The notes beneath the pieces are model-generated. The model was not told where the DNA came from and did not search any database. It was given only the letters and a program-made list of their open reading frames with translations. DNA of 29,792 nucleotides. Origin: Ophioceras dolichostomum. Taxonomy: Eukaryota > Ascomycota > Sordariomycetes > Magnaporthales > Ophioceraceae. How positions within the stretch are numbered: position 1 is the first letter of the stretch; every line of letters starts with the position of its first letter. This document shows, one piece after another, positions 18,622-28,330 of the stretch. The position numbers were made by a program, and so were the translations under genes. The stretch lies in the NCBI GenBank assembly GCA_003049485.1, contig PYST01000426.1, positions 1 through 29,792 on the forward strand, written 5' to 3'.

Positions 18622-20240
18622 TTAATAGCTATCCTCGTCAGATTCCAATGCCTCCAAAGCCCGGGCTGTAGGTCGTCTCTGGAGCTTAGATCTCCGTATA
18701 GGAGGGGGTTCTTCCTCACTGGTAGACCCTTCCACCAACTCCTCCACAACTGCACCTATTCGCCGCTGTTCCGGTTCCCTGTTGCGTTGGGCGGCAATTT
18801 CAGCAAGTGAAGAAAATCTAGAGTTGGGCTCTTGCTTGACCTTCTTCCTCTTCCGGGCCTGGGCTTTTTCCAACTGAGCTTTCAGCTCAGCAATCTCTCT
18901 GTCCCTCAAAGCCAGCTCACTTGTCTGATGATCATAGGCGCGAGCCACCTTTTGGTGCACTCTGCGGCTGTGAAGACTGTCCTTTGGAACCTCTAAGAAG
19001 GTCCAAAATATCTCTGCCTCTCTTCGGGGTGGCGATATCGGCGAGGCTGGATTCAGGGGTTGGCTCAGGGGTAGCCTGGCGGGCTGCTATAGCTACATGG
19101 TCGTTCTGCAGGCACTTTTGACGGCTTTTGGGGAAGAGACCGGTAACCCTCCACCCAGATTTGATGTTTTCCTCGCTTAGCCCTTCAGTTCTCGCCCTTG
19201 CGTAGCACCCGAGGAAATTGAGCTTTCCCCACAGGCGCAGAGTCGGTTAAAGAGGCCAAGTCGCCGAGATACTTGCGATAAGCTGTTTTCAGGGGTGAAA
19301 ACACCCCTCTGTCAAGCGGCTGGGTGACGTGGGAGGTGTGGGCAGGGAGGAAAAGGAGGTAAATATGGTTGAGGAAGCAGTGTACCATAAACTGATCGGT
19401 GGTGTGGGAGCCGTGACCATCCACAATTAGGAGCCGGGCCTCTCCCTCCTCGGGCTCTGTCTGCGGGATGAAGACTTTTTCCAGCCATTCTAAGGCAATA
19501 TCGTTGCTGGTCCACCCATTTTTCGAGTAGGTAACTATCCAGGAGGGGTGAGTAGCGAGGAGGTCGTCAGAAAACCATTGGTGTTGGATGCTGGCAGCTT
19601 TAAAAATCACTAAGGGGTCCAAGGCTCGCCCCTTTGCGCTCACGCACTATACCAAGGAGGTCCAGGCCCTGTTCCCGTTCGCTTTAACCCCGACTGCATT
19701 AGGGGAGGTCTTAGAGCTCCTAACCACGAGACCGTCTACCCCTTGCCCCTCCATGAACCCGATATCATCAGCGTTGTAAATATACTCCGGTTTGACCCAG
19801 TCCCAGGTGTCGTAGAAGTCGAAGAGCATATTGATGTTCCCAGGGGTTGCTGATTTGACCCTCGCGTATTCGATTCTCCTACCCAGCTTTGTTTTTACAA
19901 CCTCGTTGCGCTGCAAAAACCCCTTAGTCCAGTCCTTTCCAAGGGGCTGATCATCAGCGTTGAGCTTCAGGATGGCCGAGGCCGCTTGATATACCTGGCG
20001 ATGGGTTGGAGCATAGCCCAAAGCCTCCTGACGGAGAATCCATGATACTAGATCCTCTTCTTGAACTCGTGATAACCTCTGTTGACTCTCATGGGCAAAG
20101 CGCTTGGAGGGGATGCCTTTGATCCAGCGCGCGAGGGTGGTGCGTTCTATCCCGTAGCACAGAGCGGTCTTGCGGATACTCGCGCCCTCTAACACTTCGT
20201 CAATAGCGCTCGCCAAGTCAGAAGACTGAAAATCGTCCAT
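18622..20240 (-). pseudogene. Broken Fot1/pogo-family transposase (DDE_1)
   Basis: Read from the ATG at 20240, the frame shows the family's order: an N-terminal helix-turn-helix (ALCYGIERTTLARWIKG), a CENP-B-like DNA-binding region (to about residue 130), then the catalytic core. Its acidic residues lie in YNADDIGF, LLIVDGHGSH and QPLDRGVF. A C-terminal charged coiled coil (ALRDREIAELKAQLEKAQ) follows and the frame ends at 18622. Three lesions break it. An in-frame TAG at 19647-19649 follows residue 197, where related transposases read through. A +1 shift lies near 19214, after KAQF. Another +1 shift lies near 18990-19000, before HSRRVHQKVARAYDH. The element therefore cannot make its own transposase, although it might be mobilised in trans. 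Confidence 0.9.
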
Positions 20241-20366
20241 AATACAATTGATCTACGAAATAAAAATGTAAATAGCTTCATTTTTGACCGAATCGCGGCC
20301 TTTCGGAAGCCCAGGGCGCGATTCTTGTAGACTACCAATTTTTGGTGGGGTGGATAAATTTTTGGC

Positions 20367-20402
20367 TGGCGCACTTCTAACCCTGGCGCGGTTCCACCCC
20401 CT
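20367..20402 (-). repeat. Right terminal inverted repeat of the transposon
   Basis: Inverted partner of 18513-18548, with two diverged copies of the internal 16-bp unit. It is followed directly by TA, the expected target-site dinucleotide. Confidence 0.9.
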
Positions 20403-20886
20403 TAACTCTACTTTGCGCTCTAGGCGGGCGGAGAGAAGTGGGCGGAGAAGGCTTGAGGTTTCTTGGCTGAGTAGGCTGGCGTGGTAATCAAGGGGGATGG
20501 GTGCGGAAGGAGGACAGAACCCAAGTGCAAACTGACGGAAGGGATTGACGAACAGCCTGTCGGTACCTCAGTATCAACCAGCACTTACAACAGTACCTGG
20601 AATCGCTTAGGAGGAATTGTGGGTCGGGTGGGGTGGATGGTATTGCGGGCGGGGTGGGCTCCTAGCTTGATATATCGAAGCATAACGTCTTCTCCTAACA
20701 ATTGATAGGTGGTTATATGGCCGAGTGGTTATGTCTCTAGTCGGTTGCTGTACTACATGACGTGGAGTGCAGTAGACGCGTCAGGAGGAGCCCCCGCTTC
20801 GAGACGGTCGGTCTACTGTCAATCGTTGCTTTGTTTTTTCCCCCTTCTCTTCCACTCCTCCCACCTCCCTCTCTCCCTTTACATCT
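20403..20886. other. Intergenic region between the transposon and the MFS gene, with a tRNA-like A-box
   Basis: No protein gene is supported. Positions 20718-20728 (TGGCCGAGTGG) match the A-box/D-arm of tRNA-Ser or tRNA-Leu, and a partial B-box-like sequence lies at 20796-20805. The D-stem, T-stem and acceptor stem do not pair, so I do not call a tRNA. It could be an old tRNA remnant or chance. Confidence 0.35.
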
Positions 20887-23031
20887 TCATGAATCATCGT
20901 TCATAAAGTTTTGCAGCCATTTATTGCGGCCGGTATAGCTCCGGAAGCGTTTGCCAAACACCCTGAAAAGATCCCGAAGTTCATGGCATTCCATATCGTC
21001 AGCCTCCTCATATCGGTACAGACGCGGATGAAGGGGACTTATCCACAGCGCGATCACACCTAGGATGGAATGGAAGTACTAACCAAAGCGGCACCGTCAG
21101 CAGTGTGACAAATAGAAACAGCGAGCCAAGGATGCAGAACACAACTAGCGGCCCTTGCCCGGCCAGCCAGTCGTTGACGAAGTAGGTCAGGCCAAAGGTG
21201 AGCAGGTTCCTGGCATTGATGGCGACGAAGGCCTCCTCGGCGAGCGAGCGGTAGCAGTCGACGACGTAGCCGAACACGCAGGTGGACGCGAACACCAGGC
21301 TCATGTTGGCCAGACCGAAGCAGATCACGGGGCCGAACCAGTGCGTCTGGTAGTGGATCGTGGCCCCGAAGCCGTAGAACCCGACCGTGCCAAGCACGAG
21401 CGCGACGGCCATTAGGGGCAGGCGGAACTCGGGCTCGTAGATCCCCCGGTTGAGGCGCGTCAGGCGCAGCACGATGTAGTCGTTTAGGGGTCCCGACACG
21501 AGCTCGCCTATGACGGTCAGGATAAAGGGCGAGAGGCTGATGAGGCCCGTTTGGCTGACGGAGAAGTTGTAGGGCGCGTTGACGAATATGACGCCGTTGA
21601 CGACGGAGAAGACGACGATCCATGTGAGGGTTGTTCCTGAGGGGAGGGCGGGTAAACGCGCGGTCAGGTCTGGCTCACACTCAGAGTCAGAGTCGGGTAG
21701 GGGAGTCATCACTCACCGTAGATCAGGAACCCCCAGAGCACGGCCGGGTAAAAAAACAAGATGACCGGTCGCGCAAAGATCTTCCATACTGAAGCATGAC
21801 TGTACCGCCCTGTGAAGATGCGCAGCGACCGGACAAAGCTGTGAGGCTTCTCGGTGCTGGCACCTGTTACCCCATCATCGTCAACGGCCGCCGCCACCCC
21901 ATCGCTACGGTTCTCTACATGACCAGCAGCCGCATCCTGTTCTTTGGCGTCAACCGCCTCCTTCTTCTCCCTCTCCTTCTCATCGTCAGACTTCACAGGC
22001 ACGCCAGCAGCAGCGATGGCCCTCGCCCTAGCGATCGCTCCCGTGTCCTGCCTCCGATACGCCGTCTCCGGTACAAAGAAGACAACGCCCAACATCAGCA
22101 CCCCAAAGAAGATCGCGCATACACCGAAAGTCCACCGATACCCATCTAGCTCAATGATGTAACCCGCCACCAGCGCACCACCACTGATCCCCGTCAGCAA
22201 GAACAGATTCCACACCGCAATCCGCGTAGCGCGCTCGTGCACAAAATACAGATCACCAATCGTGCACTGAACGAGCACCTCGTACGGCGCCATCCCCACG
22301 CCGGCGAGCACCCGGCTGGCCAGAAACGAATTGTAGGTGGTCGTCGCGGCGCCCCAGACTGATGTGGCGAACATGATAGCGATCGCGACGAGGTACACGG
22401 GCCGCCGGCCGATGATCTTGGCCAGGGGGTTCGTGAGGAAGAGGCCCAGCCCGATGGCCAGGATCACCCACGCCGTCGCCTGCGAGAGGATCTCGACCGT
22501 GATGCCGAGGTCGGCCGATACTTGGACGAAGCCCGGGGAGAGCATGGGGCCGTAGGCGCCGACTACGGCGGCGGAGAGGCCGACGATTATGAGGATGAGT
22601 TCTTTCTTCCTGATTCGGGCGTTGGGGTTTAGCGGTCTTACTCCGTCTGCCTTCCTTCGCCGTGCAAACGGGGGTGGCAAACGATCCACCCGTCCGCCAT
22701 CTGCAGTCTCGCTAATGCCATGGGCTGTTTCGAGTGAGTCGACTAAGGGAACGGAGTGGGTGGCGCGTACCATTGTGGCCACTGAGAACCGTGTGGAGAG
22801 GGCAGCAAGGCGGCCCGCCAAGAGAGAATCGTCTGTTAGTAAGATGCCAAACGGAACGGGGTTCTGTCAATGAGAGAGTTATCTAGGGTAGGCACGCACG
22901 TTTAAGGGATCGTTCGGACTGTCCGACGGCTGAGGCACCAGGATGACGTCCCGGTAGCGCCCCTTGCCGTGCTTGAGAAGCTCTCGCGGGACGTCGACGA
23001 GTTCCGGCGGCAGGTCGTCCTGGTCGCTCAT
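20887..23031 (-). CDS. MFS transporter (DHA1-like, drug/metabolite exporter type), with an 11-nt microexon
   Basis: I reconstruct five exons: 23031-22900, 22781-22771, 22609-21717, 21636-21084 and 20962-20887, giving 554 aa. Introns are 118, 161, 80 and 121 nt; donors are GTGCGT, GTACGC, GTGAGT and GTTAGT and all acceptors are CAG. The 11-nt exon encodes WPQ plus two bases of a Trp codon. It joins NDPLN to KKELILIIVG, restoring the PLNWP...KKE stretch usual just before TM1 in this group. The N-terminus has a conserved-looking HGKGRYRDVILVPQP segment. Motif A is NPLAKIIGRRPVY; another family signature is PYEVLVQCTIGDLYFVHERATR. Two blocks of about six membrane helices are separated by a long charged, disordered loop (about residues 265-340). 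Exon 5 encodes the basic tail WVFGKRFRSYTGRNKW. It probably acts at the plasma membrane; the substrate is unknown. It diverges from the FAD monooxygenase gene. Confidence 0.9.
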
Positions 23032-24674
23032 GAAAGCTGTAGGAGTAGGTGACGTTTTTTTTTTTTGGAGCCGGTCAGCAAGTCTCATCCGCATTTGGCC
23101 ACACCCGCGCCCGCCTCGGTCTCGGTCCCGAGTTCGGGTCCTGCTTACCCGTGCCGGGCACAACCTCCATCTTCGAGCAATCCAGAATTCCGAACGGCAT
23201 TTTAACGGCAGCGAGGAGGGAGAGAGACCGGTGGAACGGGTTGGGGTTTCTTCGTTTTCTCTGCTTTTTTTCTTGATAAGATCCGTTGCTTTAGGTTTGA
23301 GAGTGTCTTGAGCGGGGTCTTAGCTTATATGTCCTCGGTTCCCGGCTTCAGCGTCACAGACGCGGTACATGGCGGCCAATGTCATTATTAATATCTGCGC
23401 AGATATAAGCGTCGATCCACGCCATACCCCGGCTCGTAAGCATGTTAGAGAACTCGAGGTAGAGTGCTTCTTCCCCTCACGACCGAGTCCTATCGCCGAT
23501 CCGTGGCTGGATGCGGCTCCTTTTGCCGGTGGCAGTTGTTGATGTCTGATGATCCACAAAAAACCCTACAGAGGGCGGCACATTTGTGCCGATGCGCCCG
23601 CCTGTTAGCTCAGGTTTCTTTTGGAGAAGCGTCAGGTGGAAGGGCGGAAACATCACCAAAACGGTAGGTAGGTCATCAAAAGGTGCCTTGCCTACAGGCT
23701 ACACTACAGGCTTCATGCAGGATGCATGGCATGGGGATGAGGTGTGCTGGCTCGCTGGCCTTGTCAGACAGACGGGCACCTGATGCAATTGGGAGATATT
23801 ATTGCTGATGGATGATTGCGGTCAATTCATTGATTGTTCTGTTGTCCTTCCTTTTTCGATCTCTGTTGTACCAAAAGTTGTGTCCAAGTCTTTTTCTTCA
23901 CTGGACTCTTCTGCACAGACCGCTAGCTGGTGGGGTGTTATCGCACCACCTTATTGAGTGCCTGATTCCTAACGTTTATGCCTTAGGTGTCTATCTGACA
24001 GGCCTAGCTGGTAGGCGACGAATTACCGAGACTGAGGTAGGTTGCATTGCTGGAGCTACCATCCGGTGGTGCTCCAATTACAAGCTCTCTATCGGCGCAG
24101 TTCCCCAATCGGCAGCATGTAGGCGGCAAATTCCCCAACCATATGCGGGGTCCGTCGCCGGCTGTTTTGATGCGAATTTGGCCCATACAGCATCATCAAC
24201 AGGCCGCCAGCAAATCCAGAACGTTGCAATGGAAGATTTAAAGGAGGAGGAGTCATTGAAGTCAGACGGCTAACATCCCGCGGATGGTCCGCGCTACTGC
24301 CAATACCGAACCAAGACTTGACTGAGCACTCTCTTCATCGGTGCCTGAGCCTCAACTGTGCATGCTCCCGCCCCGCAGAACCGTACGCATTTCTAATATT
24401 CTGAAAGCGACGGCGCTGCTCCCCAGTGCTCCCCTGAAGATGAGATGCAGCAATATAAGCAGTCCAAGGCCGCCGCTATCCTCACCGCCGCTCGCTTCTC
24501 CGCTTCAACTTCAGGCTGTGACCGACTCTCGACTCCCGACTCCTTTTTAGCGAGTTCTTGACGAAACCCCCTCCCTGGCCGACCCCCTTTCCTCCCCCAA
24601 AACCCCTAAGTCTAGGTCTCCACTTGACTTCCGAAGCTAGCTTCTACTCCGGAACTAGCCGCTCGCCCGCAACG
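23032..24674. promoter_or_regulatory. Divergent promoter region of the MFS transporter and FAD monooxygenase genes
   Basis: This 1.64-kb spacer separates two divergently transcribed genes. It contains a T-run at 23054-23066 just upstream of the MFS start and a perfect inverted repeat at 24279-24293. A plus-strand ATG-initiated frame at 23812-24273 (153 codons) shows no domain and no family resemblance, so I do not call it a gene. Confidence 0.5.
24279..24293. promoter_or_regulatory. CGCGGATGGTCCGCG palindrome, candidate Zn(II)2Cys6 binding site
   Basis: A perfect 6-bp inverted repeat with a 3-bp centre that presents CGG and CCG half-sites spaced by 5 nt. Fungal binuclear zinc-cluster activators bind such inverted CGG triplets. 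It lies 381 nt before the monooxygenase ATG, in the shared upstream region. Assignment to any regulator is inference. Confidence 0.4.
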
Positions 24675-25940
24675 ATGTCCGATTCCTTCCCTCGCCTTCC
24701 CCCATCCGGGATCAAGGTCATCATCGTGGGCGCGGGATTCGGCGGCCTGACCACCGCCATTGAGTGCGACAGAAAAGGCCACTCCGTCATTGTCCTCGAC
24801 AAGATCCCCGAGCTTAAGCCATTGGGCGACATCATCAGCTTCGGCCAGAACTCGACGCGCATCTTCGCCAAGTGGCCGGGCGTCATCGAGGCCCTGGACC
24901 CCATCATCCACCGGTCCCCAGAGTTCCACTTCCACGACTGGAAGGGCCAGTTCGTCATCACCCAATCGTTTGCGGAGGAAGAGCGAGTGTGGGGCAGGCG
25001 CGTCAACGGCCATCGCGCCGAGATCCACCAAACGGTCTTCGACCATGCCACGGCCCGCGGCATCGACATACGGCTCGACCACAACGTCGTCGACTACTTC
25101 GAGACGGACGACGAGGCAGGCGTCGAGCTGTCCACTGGGGAAAAACTCACCGCGGACATCGTAGTGGCCGCCGAAGGCGTTCGGTCTAGAGGCCGAAAAA
25201 TCGTGCTCGGCTTTAGCGACAAGCCTCAGAGCTCCGGATACGCCGTCTACAGGGCGTGGTTTCCAACCGACGAACTAGCGAAAAACGACTTGACAAAGCA
25301 TCTTGTTGTACACGGCGATTCGCACGTCGGATGGGTCGGGAGGGACGTGCACTTCTTCGCGGCGGCCATCAAAAACGGCAAGGAGATCAGCTGGGTGTGC
25401 ACGCACAAGGACGACTCCGACATCGAAGAGAGCTGGCAGTTCCCCGGCAAGGTGGACGAGGTCCTTAAATGCCTCGAAGGTTGGGCGCCCGTCGTGCGCG
25501 AGCTCGTCAAAGCAACACCGCCTGACAGGCTTTTCGACTACAAGCTCGTCTACCGTGAGCCCTTGCCGACGTTTGTGTCGCCCAAGGCTCGCATCGCCCT
25601 GATCGGTGATGCGGCGCACCCGTTCCTGCCTACGTCCATTCAGGGCGCGAGCCAGTCGATGGAGGACGGGACCACGCTTGCTACTTGTCTGGACGTTGTG
25701 GGGTCCCGAGAAATGGTGCAGGAGGCGCTGAGAGTGTACGAGAAGATTCGATACGAGAGGGTGCACAAGGTGCAGGAGACGGGTGTGACTACGAGGGATG
25801 CGTGGCATCAGATCGACTGGGACAAAGTGTGGAGGGATCCGAAGTCGATCTACCTGAAGAGGGAGGCCTGGATACTCGATTTTGACTCGGAAGCACATGC
25901 GTACGAGGAGTATGAGCGAGCGAAGAAGGCTCTAGAGTAG
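24675..25940 (+). CDS. FAD-dependent monooxygenase, salicylate hydroxylase-like (group A)
   Basis: A 421-aa intronless frame from the ATG at 24675; the frame is open upstream but without another ATG. The dinucleotide-binding fold begins at residue 13, with GAGFGG at 19-24 and the acidic end VLDK closing the Rossmann strand. The mid-protein segment DIVVAAEGVRSRGR corresponds to the DG motif, which contacts FAD and NAD(P)H. LIGDAAHPFLP (G311-D312) is the GD motif binding the ribityl chain. These three motifs define group A flavoprotein hydroxylases, which use NAD(P)H and O2 to hydroxylate aromatic or polyketide-type substrates. There is no signal peptide or membrane anchor, so it is probably cytosolic. 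Divergence from an MFS transporter suggests joint uptake/export and conversion of one compound, which is inference. The substrate is undetermined; salicylate hydroxylase-like names are often applied loosely. Confidence 0.92.
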   Translation: MSDSFPRLPPSGIKVIIVGAGFGGLTTAIECDRKGHSVIVLDKIPELKPLGDIISFGQNSTRIFAKWPGVIEALDPIIHRSPEFHFHDWKGQFVITQSFAEEERVWGRRVNGHRAEIHQTVFDHATARGIDIRLDHNVVDYFETDDEAGVELSTGEKLTADIVVAAEGVRSRGRKIVLGFSDKPQSSGYAVYRAWFPTDELAKNDLTKHLVVHGDSHVGWVGRDVHFFAAAIKNGKEISWVCTHKDDSDIEESWQFPGKVDEVLKCLEGWAPVVRELVKATPPDRLFDYKLVYREPLPTFVSPKARIALIGDAAHPFLPTSIQGASQSMEDGTTLATCLDVVGSREMVQEALRVYEKIRYERVHKVQETGVTTRDAWHQIDWDKVWRDPKSIYLKREAWILDFDSEAHAYEEYERAKKALE

Positions 25941-26749
25941 AGTGATAGGTTGGTTGGCAATTTGGGCTGGTCGGACTGATTGGTATCTCGACCAGATCTT
26001 GACCAGTGCCAAACAACAGCATCACATCAATCTTCCACCCCCTTCCTTCCAAATGTGTTCTTCTGCGTGTTTGAGTTCGGTCTCTCAACCAGACGCCGTC
26101 CAAGAATCATTGAGTAGGGCTACGGGGTGGTCGGATAGATGCACCTCATCAGAGTCTTATCAACGCGAGTCAGCTCATCAGTGATGATTAGTCTTGGGCG
26201 CCCATTGATACCTGTCGGGTGCGGCTTGCGTGGAGGGTTGTGACTACTTGGGAGGACAAACGCTGCCAGTGAGAGGCCCAGCAGTATTTTTTCTCTTTTC
26301 GGACCAATCGCGACACGAGAGACGACATGGCTTGAAACCAAGAGACGCGGAGTTCTGGCGGAGCGTGCAAGCTGAATGCATCTCGGCGGCGCCTACCGTT
26401 TCCTATAGAGTGTAAGTCTGGAAGGGCAGAAGTTAGGCTCGCGGCTTGACCTCGCCGCCTCCTCTATTTCCATCTAGGGTAATATTTCCAGTTTCGTTCT
26501 CGGGGTTCCCGCGTCGTTGTTCTCTGACCTCTCAGCAGAGTTTCGTACTTCCGATTTACGGACATTTGGCTGCCCGCTCAATTGGGCGTCTCCTCGATCT
26601 ACTCGTGGTTACGCCATCTATCTCTTAAATGCGGTGTCTGACTTTAGCGTGCCGGTTTCCGATTTTAGAGCACCTAATGGACTGTGTAAGCGACTGTTGT
26701 CCCGAGAAGACCTATATTTCCTGTTTCGCGGTCGCCAAGAGGCATCAAG
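25941..26749. other. Intergenic region between the monooxygenase and the lectin-like gene
   Basis: No gene is supported. It holds the monooxygenase 3' UTR and the promoter/leader of the downstream gene. The leader includes several upstream ATGs, so its transcription start is probably close to the coding start. No repeat or RNA is recognised. Confidence 0.5.
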
Positions 26750-28330
26750 ATGTCGGCGCTACAGCCGGCGATGGACGGCGGCGCTGAGCGGCCTCCTCTC
26801 GAGTTCGACAGATCAGGGATGAAGGAAGTTGACCAGGCTGCCTACGAGAAAGAGGTTATCTTCTATCCGGGCCAATTCTACGCATCGCATTCCAACGTCC
26901 AGATAGATGAGCGGGAACCAACTCATCAGAGGGCCGCTACCGCCCGGCTCGTCTTGATTTCCATTCTCGCCGCTATAATCTCAGGTATCGTGGGCGGCAT
27001 CGCCGGCTGGAAGGGGACGGAAGCGGTTATGCGCTCCGCCCCCTCCTCCAGTTCTTTCAGTTCTTCTTTCTCCTCCTCCTCCCCAGTGTCAACTGGAACT
27101 GGTTCGACGTCCGCCGCCTGCCCCGCAATACCGAGGTCCAGTGATGAAGGTGCAGCGAGAACGATTCGGACGAACTCGTCCCTGGCCGTCACCGGCTGGC
27201 GGGTGGGTGACGGTAGTGACTTCCTGGCTCGACTGTTCTATCAAACATCAGACGACGGGATAGCATACATCGCGTATAGCACCTTGTTCAGGAACTGGAG
27301 CGAGCCGATAAGAGTCACTCTACCTGCGACGGAAAGAGCTCCGGCCTCTGCCCCAATGGCTGCCATAGCGTTCTGGTGGGGCCTCGGGGGTGACGTGAGT
27401 GCCTATCGCACCTGGAGTGCTACCTAGGTACCTAGGTAGGCAAGGGTATTTGGCAGATAGAGCTAGCCGAGCTGACCTTGGTCAACCAAACAAACACAGG
27501 CTCCAGGAGCATCCCAAGTCCAATTCATCTACCGGTCCACCGCAGGCAAGCTAATGGGCTACAGCTGGCGAGAGTCCGATCCGCCCGAGGGCACACCCGA
27601 CCAAATCTCCTCGCAAAACTACCACCCATCCGCCCCGTCCGCCTTGTCAGCCCAATGGCCCTCCTACTTCATGCAAGACGACACCGGGGCGATATTCGCG
27701 ATCGACCAGTCCAAGACCCGCGAAAGAGTCAACATCGGCGGCACCTCCGTCAGCCTGAACTCGCCCTTTCTCGCCCTGCCACTCGGCCGATCCCGCTCCG
27801 AGAAGAACGCCGAGGCCCGCCTCTTCTACCGCACAGCCGAGGGCAAGCTCGCGGTGCTTGACCGCGGCCTCTCGAGCGCTAGTGCCGCCGCAACCGGCGT
27901 TGTGGTCTCCCCCGACGTGGGCATACCGGCCTCGGCATCGCTCGCGGGCTTCGCGTTCGCAGCCACAGTCGACAACAAGACCGTGATCGTCACAACAATC
28001 CTCTTCCAGGACCTCTCGATCCGTGGACCGGCGGTGCCTGGAGGGATGCGCACGTTGCAGTTTATATCGCCCGCAGACAGCCCCGGCGATGTCTCCTCTT
28101 CCCTCGAGATGGCGCCGGACGCTGTCTTCGCGGACTCGGACGTGCCGACGCGGATTGCGTGCCTGGGCCAAGCGTTGGGGTTGAGCAGCGCGGCGGGGCC
28201 GAATCAGGTGCTGAAGGAGGCAACGGACATGAATTTGTGTTTCTTTCAGGCCGGGGATGGGAGGTTGAAGCAAGTTTGGTGGAACCAGAATGACCGTAAG
28301 TGGCGGGATTTGGGGTTTGTTCCTGTATGA
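26750..28330 (+). CDS. Type II membrane protein with fucose-lectin-like beta-propeller
   Basis: Two exons, 26750-27394 and 27500-28330, give 491 aa. The 105-nt intron has donor GTGAGT and acceptor ACAG, in phase 0. The N-terminus is a cytosolic tail of about 63 residues, without a signal peptide, containing Tyr/Glu-rich sequence (EKEVIFYPGQFY). One membrane helix follows at about 64-87, then a Ser-rich extracellular stalk (97-120). The rest contains recurring strand motifs such as ARLFYQTSDDGIAYIAY, VQFIYRSTAGKLMGYSW, ARLFYRTAEGKLAVLD and LCFFQAGDGRLKQVWW, spaced like blades of the fungal fucose-specific lectin fold (AAL-like propeller). Fungi carry many such membrane-anchored homologues with unknown ligands. 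A role in cell-surface glycan binding is inferred; I did not verify sugar-binding residues. The frame ends WRDLGFVPV. Confidence 0.85.
27422..27437. repeat. Tandem ACCTAGGT palindrome in the lectin-like gene intron
   Basis: Two head-to-tail copies of the 8-bp palindrome ACCTAGGT, near the 5' end of the intron. Related TAGGTAGG patches occur near 747, 11514 and 23664, so this may be a family of short dispersed repeats in this genome. Confidence 0.5.

Larger units (their letters stand above)
18513..20402 (-). mobile_element. Pot2/Fot1-like (pogo-type) DNA transposon, decayed
   Basis: A 1,890-bp element bounded by imperfect 36-bp terminal inverted repeats (31 of 36 positions match) encloses a broken transposase on the minus strand. 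The left repeat contains two exact copies of the 16-mer GGGTAGAACCGCGCCA, and the right repeat contains diverged copies. A 16-bp direct repeat within the inverted repeats is a hallmark of Pot2 from Magnaporthe, and total length is close to Pot2 and Fot1 (about 1.85-1.93 kb). TA flanks the right end (20403-20404) as expected for the superfamily, but CC flanks the left end (18511-18512). Confidence 0.9.

Noticed and set aside
20711..20810. tRNA-Ser or tRNA-Leu gene
   Set aside because: A good A-box, but D-stem, T-stem and acceptor stem do not pair; listed only as a low-interest observation.
23812..24273. 153-codon plus-strand frame with an ATG and a hydrophobic start
   Set aside because: It resembles a weak signal sequence only by chance; no domain, no cysteine pattern or cleavage logic, and it sits in a divergent promoter. 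Transcript data would be needed to revive it.
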